Shown: positions 14,529 to 24,341, counted from the first letter of the stretch. The stretch is 40,015 nucleotides of DNA from an uncultured Sphingomonadaceae bacterium (GCA_946480515.1 CAMLKX010000001.1:1-40015); one strand, 5' to 3'. A program made the numbers and translations. Notes: generated by a model from the letters alone, not told the origin.

Positions 14529-15667
14529 ATGTCGACGCCCTTGCTTCAGTTCGAGCTTCGGGAGACCGCAACCATGATCCGGGAGGTGACAGCGCGGTTT
14601 GCCACCGAACAAATTGCGCCGCTCGCCGCGAGGATTGATGCCGAGGACTGGTTCCCCAGAGAGCTGTGGCCGCGGATGGGCGCGCTTGGATTGCATGGGA
14701 TCACGGTCGAGCAGGAGTGGGGCGGGCTCGGCCTCGGCTATTTGGAGCATGTAATCGCGCAGGAGGAGATCGCCCGTGCATCGGCATCGATCGGCCTCAG
14801 CTACGGCGCGCACTCCAACCTGTGCATTAACCAGATCCGCCGCTGGGGCAGTGATGAGCAGAAACGAAGCCTTCTCCCCAAGCTGATCTCGGGGGAGCAT
14901 GTCGGCGCGCTGGCGATGAGCGAGGCGGGGTCGGGCAGTGACGTCCTGTCGATGAAGCTCAGCGCCGAGCGGAGGGACGATGGCTATGTTCTGAAGGGGA
15001 CGAAATTTTGGATCACCAACGGTCCTGAAGCGGATGTGCTGGTGGTCTACGCCCGCACCGGCGAGGAACCGCGTTCAATCAGCAGCTTCATCATCGAACG
15101 CGGCGCGCCAGGTTTTTCGGTCGGTCAGAAGATCGACAAGATGGGCATGCGGGGAAGTCCAACGGCCGAGCTGGTGTTCGACGAGTGTTTCGTTCCAGCC
15201 GAACGTCGGCTCGGGAATGAAAATGGCGGGGCCGAAATCCTGATGAGCGGTCTGGATTATGAGCGAACCGTGCTCGCCGGGGTCCAGATCGGGATCATGC
15301 AGGCCTGTCTCGATGTTGTGCTGCCCTATGTCCGCGATCGCCAGCAATTCGGCCGGCCGATCGGGAGCTTTCAGCTGATTCAGGCCAAGGTTGCGGACAT
15401 GTATGTCGCACTGAATTCGGCGCGGGCCTATGTCTATCAGGTCGCGCCGGCCGCTCAACGCGTCACGATGCTGCCGGTGCAATCCTGCTTGCGAGCGAGA
15501 ACGCGTTCCGCGTGGCAGGGGAGGCGGTTCAGGCGCTTGGCGGTGCAGGCTACACGCGGGACTGGCCCGTCGAGCGATTCCTGCGCGATTCCAAGCTGCT
15601 CGATATCGGCGCCGGCACCAACGAGATTCGGAGGATGCTGATCGGCCGCGAACTCATCGGTGTTTAA
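14529..15667 (+). pseudogene. Acyl-CoA dehydrogenase, isovaleryl-CoA dehydrogenase-like, frameshifted
   Basis: FAD-dependent acyl-CoA dehydrogenase. Frame 1 is good from ATG 14529 to about 15446 (MSEAGSGSDV at 130-139, WITNGPEAD, the IVD-type catalytic base Glu245 in LDYERTVLAG, and YVRDRQQFGRPIG). After RAYVYQVA the similarity moves to the frame one base back, which begins near 15449 with GRSTRHDAAGAIL and runs to GTNEIRRMLIGRELIGV and TAA at 15665-15667. Left in the first frame the protein would end at 15641 with an unrelated tail. The junction lacks about 13 bases compared with what the family would need, so this is either a real small deletion or a consensus error. The stop directly abuts cysQ. 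Confidence 0.85.
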
Positions 15668-16405
15668 TTACTCGGCAGCGACGCCTTGCAGCGCGTGCCG
15701 GACCGAGTCCGCCAACTCTGGTCGGCAGATGATCAGGTCCGGCAGGTAGACGTCTTCCTGATTGTAGACGAGCGGGCTTCCATCCAGTCTGGAGCAGAAC
15801 AGGCCATGGGCCTGCGCCACGGCGACCGGCGCTGCGGAATCCCACTCGAACTGTCCGCCGGAATGGACGTAGATCTCCGCCTGTCCGCGCACAACCGCCA
15901 TCGCCTTGGCGCCCGCTGATCCCATTTCGAGCAGCTCCGCCCCAAGCGCTTCCGCGACTTGCACGGCCTCCTTCGCTGGACGTGTCCGGCTGACCAGCAT
16001 GCGTAGGGGCGCGTTTGCTGCCGGTAACGGGCTCGGCCGATCAGAGCGCAAGACGAGCCCCGCTCCCGGCAGCGCCACAGCCCCGATTTCGGCAACGCCA
16101 TTGATCGTCAGCGCGACATGGACGGCCCAATCCTCACGCTTCTCGCCATACTCGCGGGTGCCGTCCACCGGATCGATGATCCACACCCGCTCCATGCCGA
16201 GGCGGGCGCCATCGTCCTTCATTTCCTCCGACAGCAGTCCGTCATCGGGCCGCTGCTCACGCAAAGCGTGGACCAGGAACTGGTTGGCGGTCTGATCGCC
16301 GGCCTTACCCAAAGCCTTCGGCGAGAAGACCTCAGATTCGCGCACGGCGATCAGAATTTGCCCAGCGGTTTCCGCCAGATGGGCGGCCAGATCGGCGTCC
16401 GTCAT
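15668..16405 (-). CDS. cysQ: 3'(2'),5'-bisphosphate nucleotidase
   Basis: Removes the 3'-phosphate of PAP (and related bisphosphates), clearing the by-product of sulfate assimilation. 245 residues, inositol-monophosphatase fold. Metal site motifs are LLSEE (Glu60/Glu61), [11 protein letters not shown] (Asp78, Asp81, Gly82, Thr83) and the later EWDSAAP near 191-197. Its first four bases overlap the end of cysNC (16402-16405), so it is the last gene of the cysD-cysNC-cysQ operon, which supports the PAP role over inositol phosphatase. The stop codon abuts the convergent acyl-CoA dehydrogenase stop. Confidence 0.95.
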   Translation of the reverse strand: MTDADLAAHLAETAGQILIAVRESEVFSPKALGKAGDQTANQFLVHALREQRPDDGLLSEEMKDDGARLGMERVWIIDPVDGTREYGEKREDWAVHVALTINGVAEIGAVALPGAGLVLRSDRPSPLPAANAPLRMLVSRTRPAKEAVQVAEALGAELLEMGSAGAKAMAVVRGQAEIYVHSGGQFEWDSAAPVAVAQAHGLFCSRLDGSPLVYNQEDVYLPDLIICRPELADSVRHALQGVAAE

Positions 16406-18315
16406 GCCCGGCCCAACACTTTGGAGACGATGAGATCGGCGGCTTCCTCCGGTGACATCTTCGTTGTGTCGATGTGGATCTCCGGGTTCTCCGGAGATTC
16501 ATACGGACTGTCGATGCCAGTGAAGTTCTTGAGCGTCCCCTGGCGAGCCTTCTTGTAGAGCCCCTTGACGTCGCGCTTCTCCGCTTCAGCCAATGGCGTA
16601 TCGATGTGCACCTCGAAGAACTCGCCTTCCGGGATCATCTGCCTGACCATGTCGCGCTCCGCACGGAACGGGGAGATGAACGCCGTGATGACGATCAGGC
16701 CGGCGTCGCCCATCAGTCGTGCGACTTCGCCGACGCGTCGAATATTCTCCACGCGGTCCGCCTCGGTGAAACCGAGGTCCCGATTGAGCCCGTGCCGGAC
16801 GTTGTCGCCGTCCAGCAGGAACGTATGGCGGTGCTTCAGGTACAGCTTTTTCTCGACCAGATTGGCGATGGTCGACTTGCCTGCGCCAGAGAGGCCGGTG
16901 AACCACAGCACTGCCGGCTTCTGATGCTTGAGCTGCGCGTGTTGCTCGCGGCCGATGTCGAGCGCCTGCCAATGGACATTCTCTGCCCGGCGAAGGCTGA
17001 AATGCAGCATTCCGGCAGCGACCGTCGCATTGCTGATCTTGTCGATCAGGATGAAGCCTCCGAGCGCGCGGTTGTCCTCATACGGCTCGAACACGATCGG
17101 CTTGTCGGTTGCCAATTCGGCGATCCCGATCGCGTTCAGATCGAGCGTCTTGGCCGCAAGATGCTCCATCGTGTTGACGTTGACGACATATTTGGGCGCA
17201 TGGACGACCGCGGACACGGTCTGCGTTGCCAGCTTCAGCCAATAGCCGCGACCGGGCACCAGCTCATGGTCGGACATCCACACGAGCGTCGCTTCGAACT
17301 GGTCGGCCGCCTGCGGCGGGCAATCCGCCACCGCAATCACGTCTCCGCGCGAGCAGTCGACCTCGTCGGCCAGGGTGAGTGTGACCGACTGGCCGGCCAC
17401 GGCGTGGTCGAGGTCGCCGTCGAGGGTCACGATGCGCGTGACCTTGGTCTGCCGCCCCGAAGGAAGGACCTTGATCTCGTCGCCGGGCTGGATTCGCCCG
17501 GTGGAGATCAGGCCGCTGAACCCGCGGAAGTCGAGGTTGGGGCGGTTGACCCACTGCACCGGCATGCGGAACGCCTTCGCCTGGTCGGCGACCGTATCGA
17601 CTTCAACGGTCTCCAGATGGTCGACCAGCGTCGGTCCATCATACCAAGGCGTATTGGCCGACTTCGCCGTGATGTTGTCGCCCTTGAAGCCGGAGATCGG
17701 CATCGGCACGAACGAGGTGATGCCGATGCTGTCCGCGAACGCCCGGTAATCGGCCACGATCGCGTCGAACACGTCCTGGCTGTAATCAACCAGATCCATC
17801 TTGTTGACGGCCAGCACGATGTGCCGAATGCCGATCAGGTGGGTCAGGTAGCTATGCCTGCGGGTCTGCGTCAGCACACCCTTGCGCGCATCGATCAGGA
17901 TCACGGCCAGATCGGCGGTCGAGGCGCCGGTGACCATGTTGCGTGTATATTGTTCGTGCCCGGGCGTGTCGGCGACGATGAACTTGCGCTTCTCGGTCGT
18001 GAAGAAACGATAGGCCACGTCGATCGTGATGCCCTGCTCGCGCTCGGCCGCCAGTCCGTCGACCAGCAGCGCGAAATCGATTTCCTGACCCTGCGTTCCG
18101 ACCCGCTTGCTGTCGGCCTCGAGTGCCGCAAGCTGATCCTCGAAGATCATCTTTGAATCGTACAGCAGCCGCCCGATCAGCGTCGACTTGCCGTCGTCGA
18201 CGCTGCCGCAGGTGATGAACCGCAGCAACGTCTTGTGCTGGTGCTGGTCGAGATAAGCGTCGATGTCCTGTGCAATCAGGTCATCGGTTTTGTAGATGAC
18301 GTCCTGGTCGGCCAT
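16402..18315 (-). CDS. cysNC: Bifunctional sulfate adenylyltransferase subunit 1 / APS kinase
   Basis: Fused CysN GTPase and CysC kinase of 637 residues. It makes adenylylsulfate from sulfate and ATP with CysD, then phosphorylates it to PAPS. The GTPase half has [10 protein letters not shown] (36-45), [12 protein letters not shown] near 109-120 and NKMDLVDY near 167-174. The kinase half begins near residue 450, with the P-loop GLSGAGKST near 465-475 and [15 protein letters not shown] after it. Both halves look complete. It overlaps cysD by one base at the stop/start junction and cysQ by four, so the three form one leftward operon. Confidence 0.97.
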   Translation of the reverse strand: MADQDVIYKTDDLIAQDIDAYLDQHQHKTLLRFITCGSVDDGKSTLIGRLLYDSKMIFEDQLAALEADSKRVGTQGQEIDFALLVDGLAAEREQGITIDVAYRFFTTEKRKFIVADTPGHEQYTRNMVTGASTADLAVILIDARKGVLTQTRRHSYLTHLIGIRHIVLAVNKMDLVDYSQDVFDAIVADYRAFADSIGITSFVPMPISGFKGDNITAKSANTPWYDGPTLVDHLETVEVDTVADQAKAFRMPVQWVNRPNLDFRGFSGLISTGRIQPGDEIKVLPSGRQTKVTRIVTLDGDLDHAVAGQSVTLTLADEVDCSRGDVIAVADCPPQAADQFEATLVWMSDHELVPGRGYWLKLATQTVSAVVHAPKYVVNVNTMEHLAAKTLDLNAIGIAELATDKPIVFEPYEDNRALGGFILIDKISNATVAAGMLHFSLRRAENVHWQALDIGREQHAQLKHQKPAVLWFTGLSGAGKSTIANLVEKKLYLKHRHTFLLDGDNVRHGLNRDLGFTEADRVENIRRVGEVARLMGDAGLIVITAFISPFRAERDMVRQMIPEGEFFEVHIDTPLAEAEKRDVKGLYKKARQGTLKNFTGIDSPYESPENPEIHIDTTKMSPEEAADLIVSKVLGRA

Positions 18316-19235
18316 TAGAAATAGCCCTCCCGCTTTTTCTTTTCCATGCTGGCGTCGCCAGCGTCCTTGTCGATGGCGCGCCCTTGCCGTTCCGAGGTGG
18401 TGGTCAGGAGCATTTCCTGGATCACTTCGGACAGGGTGGCGGCTTCGCTTTCGACCGCCCCGGTCAGCGGATAGCAGCCGAGCGTGCGGAACCGGATCGA
18501 CCGGTCGACTGGCTTCTCCCCGGGCTTGAGCGGGAAGCGGTCGTCATCGACCATCAGCAGCAGCCCATCGCGTTCCACCGTCGGCCGCTTTTGCGCGAAA
18601 TAGAGCGGAACGATCGGAATGTCGTTGAGCTGAATATATTGCCAGACGTCGAGTTCGGTCCAATTCGAGATCGGGAAAATTCGGATGCTCTCGCCCTTGT
18701 TCTTGCGGGCGTTGTAGAGGTTCCACAGCTCGGGCCGCTGATTTTTCGGATCCCAGCCATGAGTGGCGGTGCGGAACGAGAAAATGCGCTCCTTGGCGCG
18801 GCTTTTTTCCTCGTCGCGCCGGGCTCCGCCGAACGCCGCATCGAAGCCATATTTATCGAGCGCCTGCTTCAGCCCCTCAGTCTTCCACATGTCGGTGTGG
18901 AGCGGGCCATGATCGAACGGGTTGATCCCGCGCTCCTTCGCCTCAGGATTGTGATAGACCAGCAGCTCCATGCCGCTTTCCCGAGCCATGCGATCGCGCA
19001 GTTCATACATCGCCTTGAACTTCCACGTCGTATCGACGTGAAGCAGCGGAAACGGCGGCGGTGAAGGGTAAAAGGCCTTGCGCGCGAGATGCAGCATGAC
19101 CGCCGAGTCCTTGCCGACGGAATAGAGCATCACGGGTTTTTCAACCTCGGCGACGACTTCCCGAAGAATATGAATGCTTTCCGCCTCCAGTCGCTGGAGG
19201 TGGGTCAAAGTCTGTGAATCCATGCCGTTCGACAT
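18315..19235 (-). CDS. cysD: Sulfate adenylyltransferase subunit 2
   Basis: ATP pyrophosphatase subunit that adenylates sulfate together with CysN, first gene of the sulfate activation operon. About 306 residues. The PP-loop SVGKDS lies at 39-44, followed by the family segments [40 protein letters not shown] and [12 protein letters not shown]. The start is not certain: ATG 19235, ATG 19223 and an upstream TTG 19274 are in frame. The first two agree best with the family N-terminus. Upstream lie two 13-bp direct repeats (19251-19297) that may take part in control of this operon or of the divergent LuxR-type gene. Confidence 0.95.
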   Translation of the reverse strand: MSNGMDSQTLTHLQRLEAESIHILREVVAEVEKPVMLYSVGKDSAVMLHLARKAFYPSPPPFPLLHVDTTWKFKAMYELRDRMARESGMELLVYHNPEAKERGINPFDHGPLHTDMWKTEGLKQALDKYGFDAAFGGARRDEEKSRAKERIFSFRTATHGWDPKNQRPELWNLYNARKNKGESIRIFPISNWTELDVWQYIQLNDIPIVPLYFAQKRPTVERDGLLLMVDDDRFPLKPGEKPVDRSIRFRTLGCYPLTGAVESEAATLSEVIQEMLLTTTSERQGRAIDKDAGDASMEKKKREGYF

Positions 19236-19250
19236 CCCTATGGCCCGCTG

Positions 19251-19297
19251 TTGACTCCCGGGCGCTGTTTCCAACCAGACCCGTTTGACTCCCGGGC
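19251..19297. repeat. Two 13-bp direct repeats in the cysD/luxR-type divergent spacer
   Basis: TTGACTCCCGGGC occurs exactly at 19251-19263 and 19285-19297. The start-to-start distance is 34 bases, close to three helical turns, which would place two bound proteins on the same face. Each copy contains the palindrome CCCGGG. The position in the short spacer between divergent genes suggests a regulator site. If cysD actually starts at TTG 19274, the first repeat would fall inside the gene. Confidence 0.5.
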
Positions 19298-19362
19298 TCT
19301 TGTTGCAGCGGCGCTAATGTCATAATTGCAATTTTGAAGAACCTCCCATTTGGGATCACGAG

Positions 19363-20472
19363 ATGCCGATTATTGTCGGAGAGGAGGAGGACCTCCTCAC
19401 CGCTGTCTACGACGGTCCATTTGACCAGCCGCTTTGGTCGACCTTCCTCGATCGTCTCCGCGCCCGCACGCGCGCGACTTACGCTGGAATTATCTTTCGT
19501 CCTCCCGGATGGCCGTCGAACACGCCGCTCGAGTTGTTTTCCGGCGAACGGTTCACGCCTGAGCTGCAGCGCTTGTACGAGCAGGAGCTGTACAAGAACG
19601 ATCCGATCCCTCTCCTGACGCTACGCGAAAATCGCGTCTACTCGGTCTCGGAAATGCTCGATCAAGGCGATCCGCAACACCGTGATTTTTACCGGACGCT
19701 GCTAGTCCCTGGCGGTCTCGGTCAGATGCGGACACTGCGGGTGGTGGAGCCGTCCGGGGTCAACGCGTGGCTAACCATCGGCAGGCGGAAGCCGGATTTT
19801 AGCGCCGTTGAAAGCGCCTTGCTCAGTCGCTTGGCGCCCCATTTTCAGCGCTCGTTGCGCAACTATGTGGCGATCGAGCAGCAGCGCTACCGCGAGCAGG
19901 TGACGGCGGAGGCGATGCAGCGGCTGAATTTCGGCTGGTTCAGCCTCGATTCGGCCAGCCGGATTGTCGAGAGCAGCGCGCCCGCGGAGCGATTGCTGCA
20001 GCAGTGCGCGGAGCTCAAACGTGACCGCCACGGCCGCTTGTTCGCCGCGCGGCCGGCGCTCGACCGGGAGCTGACGGAGGCGGTGCGAGCCTGCCGCGAT
20101 AATCCGCGCGTCCGGCCGCGCGCGTTCCACATCGGCCGCGAACCGTGGATCGATATGCTGCTCGTGCCGGCGAGCAACCGCACCGCGGCTGCGACGTCGG
20201 AGCCGGTGGCGATCGCTTATCTGCAGGGGGATAACTGGTCAGCGGCTGACCGGCATGAACAGATTGCCGAGATGTTCGGACTATTGCCGAGCGAAGCGCG
20301 CTTGGCATTAGCGCTCACGCGCGGTCTCAGCATTGTGGAGGCCGCATCGGATCTTGGCATCACGATCGAAACGGCCCGAAACTATTCGAAACGCATCTAC
20401 GCGAAGACTGGCGCGCGCGGACAGGCGGACTTGATCCGAATCATCCTCACCAGCGTTCTGGCGCTCGCCTAG
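19363..20472 (+). CDS. LuxR-type helix-turn-helix transcriptional regulator
   Basis: 369-residue regulator. The N-terminal two thirds have no recognised sensor signature. They hold a PAS/GAF-like region with a GWFSLD segment. The C-terminal 65 residues are a LuxR/GerE-type DNA-binding domain: LLPSEARLALALTRGLSIVEAASDLGI, then TIETARNYSKRIYAKTG and the final helix QADLIRIIL. No luxI-type synthase is in the window, and the N-terminus does not look like an autoinducer domain, so this is an orphan regulator. It diverges from cysD and its 3' end overlaps the convergent SDR gene by four bases. The target is unknown. Confidence 0.85.
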   Translation: MPIIVGEEEDLLTAVYDGPFDQPLWSTFLDRLRARTRATYAGIIFRPPGWPSNTPLELFSGERFTPELQRLYEQELYKNDPIPLLTLRENRVYSVSEMLDQGDPQHRDFYRTLLVPGGLGQMRTLRVVEPSGVNAWLTIGRRKPDFSAVESALLSRLAPHFQRSLRNYVAIEQQRYREQVTAEAMQRLNFGWFSLDSASRIVESSAPAERLLQQCAELKRDRHGRLFAARPALDRELTEAVRACRDNPRVRPRAFHIGREPWIDMLLVPASNRTAAATSEPVAIAYLQGDNWSAADRHEQIAEMFGLLPSEARLALALTRGLSIVEAASDLGITIETARNYSKRIYAKTGARGQADLIRIILTSVLALA

Positions 20473-21224
20473 AGCGAGCTAACCAGATGACCGCCGTCGA
20501 CCACGATTTCCGAACCCGTCATGTAGCGGGACGACTCTGAAGCGAGCAGGAGCAAGGCTCCTCGAAGGTCCTCGACATCCCCGAGCCGCCTTTGCGGAAT
20601 TCGTCGGATCAGCTTCTGGCCGGCCTCGGTTTGCCAGAACTCGCGATTGAGCTCCGTGTCGATATAGCCCGGGCACAGCGCGTTCACCCGAATTTTGTGG
20701 CGCGCCCATTCCAGCGCCATCACTTTCGTCATCTGTACGACCGCAGCCTTGGAGATTGCGTAGGCACCAACATTGCCGGCCTGGCGGAGGCCCAGGATCG
20801 ACGCGATGTTGATAATGCTGCCGCCCCGCCCGGCCCCGATCATCGCCTTGGCAGCACCTTGAGCGACCAAAAACGCGCCGCGGGCATTGGTTCCGACGAC
20901 CGAATCCCAATCGTCCTCGGTATGGTCGGTCATCGGCTTGTTCAGGGCGACTCCGGCATTGTTGACCAGGATATCGACCGCGCCAACCTCGCTCCAGAAG
21001 CTGGCAATCGACAAAGGTGAGGTGACGTCAAGCGACATGCCGCGGGCGTCCATGCCTTCATTGGTGAAGGCTAGGGCGAGTCCTTCAACACGCTCCTTGC
21101 GCCGCGCGGCGAGGATCACGCTCGCGCCAGTCTGGGCGAGTGTTCGGGCAAAGTCGCTGCCGAGGCCGCTCGAAGCACCGGTCACCACCGCCGTGCGGCC
21201 GGAAAGATCAACTCTGATAGTCAT
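20469..21224 (-). CDS. SDR-family NAD(P)-dependent oxidoreductase
   Basis: Classical short-chain dehydrogenase/reductase of 251 residues, cytoplasmic. The cofactor motif TGASSGLG is at 15-22, NNAG at 88-91, and the catalytic Ser142, Tyr155 and Lys159 are present (IASILG...YAISK). CPGYIDTELN and the C-terminal SEIVVDGGH are typical. Arg41-Arg42 after strand 2 suggests NADP preference (inference). The substrate is unknown. The 3' end overlaps the LuxR-type gene by 4 bases. It could serve the catabolic block 5 kb away, but nothing in the sequence ties it to that block. Confidence 0.9.
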   Translation of the reverse strand: MTIRVDLSGRTAVVTGASSGLGSDFARTLAQTGASVILAARRKERVEGLALAFTNEGMDARGMSLDVTSPLSIASFWSEVGAVDILVNNAGVALNKPMTDHTEDDWDSVVGTNARGAFLVAQGAAKAMIGAGRGGSIINIASILGLRQAGNVGAYAISKAAVVQMTKVMALEWARHKIRVNALCPGYIDTELNREFWQTEAGQKLIRRIPQRRLGDVEDLRGALLLLASESSRYMTGSEIVVDGGHLVSSL

Positions 21225-21273
21225 GCGTTTTGGCTAGGCCGAGCACGAACAGCAGCATAGGAGCTCGGAGGCA

Positions 21274-21301
21274 TTGACGACGAACCGTGCTTTTCTATAG
21301 A
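21274..21301 (+). promoter_or_regulatory. Candidate sigma-70 promoter for the creD-like gene
   Basis: TTGACG at 21274-21279 and TATAGA at 21296-21301 with a 16-base spacer, 25 bases before the preferred start at 21327. AGGAG follows at about 21315-21319. The hexamers match the consensus at 5 and 4 of 6 positions. Confidence 0.4.
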
Positions 21302-21326
21302 TGAAGCGATCCGACAGGAGATGAGG

Positions 21327-22693
21327 ATGGACCGGAAGGAACGCGCGCGAACTCCCGCCGGGAAGTTACTGCTGGCAATCCTCGTCGCTCTCGGTCTTTC
21401 GATCCCGCTCTTTTGTGTCTGGCTGCTGGTCTACGATCGCGAGAGCCAGTCTGAGCAGGCGCGCGCGTCGATCACGGAAGGATGGGGCGGCACGCAGACT
21501 GTCGCCGGTCCCGAACTCTATATCCCGTTTCGAACCACGGTCAGCGTGACCGACTCAAGCACGGGCCAGCCGATCGTCCGCGCCTCGGTGGTCGAGCGCT
21601 GGCTGGTCGTCGCCCCAGCCGGGATCGATTTCGCAACGCGGATTGCTCCTGAACGCCGGTCGCGCTCAATCTATGAAGTGGTAATCTACCGAGCGGCGGT
21701 CGAGGGGCGGGCAACCTTCGCCGTGCCCGCCTGGGGAAGCTCGGCATCGTGCCCGGCGCGCTTGAGCTTGATCGTGCGGAGCTGCGCTTCGGGGTCAGCG
21801 ATGCTCGTGGTCTGTCCGGCAATCCGGTGGTGCGCATCGGGGGCCGCCTGCTCCAGCTCGGGCCGGGTGGCGGCACAAGCCTCCTCTCGACCGGCTTCTA
21901 TGCACCGGTCGATCTCAACCAGATCAATCCAGCCCGCTTCTCGGTCGATTTCCGCTACCTGCTCCGCGGCAATGAATCCTTCGCCCTGGCCCCGCGTGCC
22001 GGCGAGACCCGCTGGACCGTGACTTCGCCTTGGCCAAGCCCGAGCTTCACCGGAGCGTTTCTCCCCGAGACCCGCCAGGTCGGCGAAGACGGGTTCAAGG
22101 CACGCTACCAGATTGGCAATCTCGCCCTCGGCCGGTCGATCCTGTTTGTCGAGGGACAGGAGCCACGCGGGGAAATGCGCGATCCGGTCAGCGCCGGAGG
22201 ACCGCAGTCGCCAGTCGCGGGAATCGGACTGATCGAACCCGTCGACCTGTATTCGCAAGTGGACCGGGCGACCAAGTATGGCTTCTTGTTCATCGGCTTC
22301 ACCTTCCTCGTGCTGCTGATGTTCGACGTGATCGCTGGTGTGCGCGTATCGCCCGTCGAATATCTCCTCATGGGCGCCGCGCTGGTTCTGTTCTTCGTGC
22401 TTCTGCTCGCACTCGCTGAGGTGATCGGCTTCACCCCTGCCTATGTCGTCGCGGCTGCGGCGATCGCTGGCCTGAATACTGCCTACTCGGCGGCGGTGCT
22501 CAAAAGCTGGAACCGCGCGTTGACGATCGGTGGCTTGCTGGTCGGACTCTATGCGGTGATCTATGTCCTGCTCAGCCTTGAGGCTTTCTCGCTGCTGATC
22601 GGCTCGCTCCTGCTGTTCGTCGCTCTCGCTGGAGTGATGTACGCAACCCGCCGGATCGACTGGGGAGCGCAAGCGGCGGCAAGGGAGGATTGA
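21327..22693 (+). pseudogene. creD: CreD-like inner membrane protein, frameshifted
   Basis: CreD-family envelope protein, about 455 residues when repaired, function poorly known. It has one N-terminal membrane helix (LLLAILVALGLSIPLFCVWLL), a periplasmic domain with YEVVIYRAAVEGRATFAVPA, and four or five C-terminal membrane helices starting near GFLFIGFTFLVLLMF. Frame 1 is good to about 21731. Similarity continues one base back from GKLGIVPGALELDRAEL to the stop at 22693. Adding one G to the run at 21733-21736 restores a single frame. Unrepaired, the first frame stops at 22022. ATG 21327 fits the AGGAG site better than ATG 21321. The E. coli gene responds to CreBC. No two-component genes are here. 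Confidence 0.82.
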
Positions 22694-22734
22694 GGGGACT
22701 TCCGGTGCTCCGGGCGCCCGGCTAGGGCAGGCCG

Positions 22735-23603
22735 ATGACCGATCCCATCCCTCCGAAGCGGATTTTCCCGACCGCTCATGTCGATGCTGAGGCCGCCAGC
22801 CATGTGCCGTCCTCGCCGCAGACGGAAAGCCCGGCCTACCGGCTGGCGTTCCAGGACACCGAGTTCCTGCTGCGAGAGGATCTGCGGCCGGTGCGGTTCC
22901 AGCTTGAGCTGCTGAAGCCTGAGCTGCTGCTGGATGAAGCGGGGATCGCCTCGACCTTCGTGTTTTACGGTTCGGCGCGAGTGCCAGCACCGGAGCTGGC
23001 CGACGCACTGGTCGAGTCTGCCGCAGACGATACGCAGCGTGCGATCTTCGAACGGCTTCGGGCCAAGTCCAGATATTATGATGTCGCTCGCGAGCTGGCG
23101 CGCTTGGCGAGCTGCTCCGGCGAGGACGAGGAGGGGCGGCAGCACTTCGTCGTCTGTTCCGGCGGCGGCCCATCATTCATGGAGGCCGCGAACCGCGGTG
23201 CCGCCGATTGCGGGCTTCGATCGGGCTCAACATCGTGTTGCCGCACGAGCAGCTGCCGAATTCCTACGTGACCCCGAACCTCAGCTTCCAGTTTCACTAT
23301 TTCGCGTTGCGCAAGATGCACTTCCTGCTGCGCGCTCGCGCCGTTGCCGTGTTCCCGGGCGGGTTCGGGACGTTCGACGAATTCTTCGAACTCCTCACCC
23401 TGATTCAAACGGGCAAGATCCGGCCGCTGCCGATTCTGCTATTTGGCCGCGAGTTCTGGCAGCGCGTAGTCAACTTCCAAGGCTTGGTCGATGAGGGAGT
23501 GATTGCCCAGGGCGACCTCGATCTGTTCCACTGGTGCGAATCCGCAGCGGAAGCTTGGGACCATGTCTGCCGCCACTATGAAGGGGAGGCGGGGAATTGC
23601 TGA
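22735..23603 (+). pseudogene. LOG-family (Rossmann-fold nucleotide-binding) protein, frameshifted
   Basis: Lysine-decarboxylase-like LOG-family protein (TIGR00730 type), about 289 residues when repaired, probably a nucleoside 5'-monophosphate phosphoribohydrolase. Frame 1 holds FYGSARVPAPE and CSGGGPSFMEAANRGAADCG. The second frame holds SIGLNIVLPHEQLP and the diagnostic PGGFGTFDE, and runs to the stop at 23603. One missing G in the run at 23212-23214 explains the shift exactly (GCGGGCT to GCGGGGCT reads C-G-A-S-I-G). Unrepaired, the protein ends at 23271 without its catalytic motif. It follows the creD-like gene by 41 bases in the same direction. Confidence 0.87.
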
Positions 23604-23627
23604 ACCGGAAGCGGCTCAGCGTCTAAC

Positions 23628-24341
23628 TTAGTGGGCGGGGTCGGGACCGGTGATCTTGGCCGCGCCTTCGCCGCCGATACTCTTGCCCTTGGCTTGCGCG
23701 GCCTGCTGCTCCGTCAGCACCGGCTCCTTTTCGCCGGCTTCGGCATCGGTGCCTGGAACCTGACCAGGCGTCTTGGCATCCGGGGCCGTTCCATCGGTAG
23801 TGGCCGCGGCAGCGGGCGCAGCCGGAACCGCCAGCGGCGAGGTGCTGCGGGCATTCAGGAAGGCCATGATGTCGGCACGATCCTGAGGATTGCTAAGACC
23901 GGCGAACGTCATCTTGGTGCCTGGCGCGAACTTCTTCGGGTTGGCCAGCCAGGCGCTCATCTTCTCCCAATCCCAAGTCCCGCCGACCTTTTTCAGCGCG
24001 TCGGAATAGGGGAAGCCTGGGTGACCGGCGACGGCCTTGCCCATAGTGCCATACAGCGCGGGGCCGAGCGCGTTAGCGCCGCCCGGATCGGCGTTATGAC
24101 AAGCCGCACATTTCTTGAAGACCTGCTCGCCTTTCGCAGCATCCGCCTTGGCCAGATAGACCGCGATCGGCTGCTCCGCCTCGGCGCCGCCTTCGCCCTC
24201 TTCGACCACGCCCTCGATCGGGTATCCCATTGTCTCTGGTCGGTGCGCGGCGAAGATTTCGCCGGTTACGATCGTTCCGCCAAGCGCAACGATGCCAGCA
24301 GCCAACACCCATCCGGCAATCGTATTGTTCCGGTCATCCAT
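23628..24341 (-). CDS. Membrane-anchored c-type cytochrome
   Basis: Monoheme class I cytochrome c of 237 residues, likely anchored in the inner membrane and facing the periplasm, carrying electrons between the bc1 complex and terminal oxidases (CycM/c-552 type). It has an uncleaved-looking N-terminal helix at about 9-31, an acidic linker, heme attachment CAACH (Cys78, Cys81, His82), and the probable sixth ligand Met144 in PGTKMTFAG. An Ala/Pro-rich C-terminal tail of about 70 residues has no domain. It is the third gene of a leftward group mutY-nudC-cytochrome, with a 72-base gap before it, so it may have its own promoter. Confidence 0.93.
   Translation of the reverse strand: MDDRNNTIAGWVLAAGIVALGGTIVTGEIFAAHRPETMGYPIEGVVEEGEGGAEAEQPIAVYLAKADAAKGEQVFKKCAACHNADPGGANALGPALYGTMGKAVAGHPGFPYSDALKKVGGTWDWEKMSAWLANPKKFAPGTKMTFAGLSNPQDRADIMAFLNARSTSPLAVPAAPAAAATTDGTAPDAKTPGQVPGTDAEAGEKEPVLTEQQAAQAKGKSIGGEGAAKITGPDPAH

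Noticed and set aside
3755..15667. Catabolic block as a mobile genomic island
   Set aside because: No integrase, transposase, tRNA target or flanking direct repeats were seen, and base composition and codon use look like the neighbours.
16474..18156. A 560-codon open frame on the plus strand opposite cysNC
   Set aside because: It is antisense to a complete, motif-rich enzyme, has Asp/Arg/His-biased composition typical of a high-GC shadow frame, and has no domain.
19363..20472. LuxR-type gene as part of a quorum-sensing pair
   Set aside because: No LuxI-type synthase nearby and the N-terminal domain lacks autoinducer-domain signatures.
21686..23176. A 496-codon minus-strand frame across the creD-like and LOG-like genes
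   Set aside because: It crosses two recognisable plus-strand genes and has low-complexity Arg/Ala/Ser composition. The broken plus-strand frames made it look attractive, but their family motifs are decisive.
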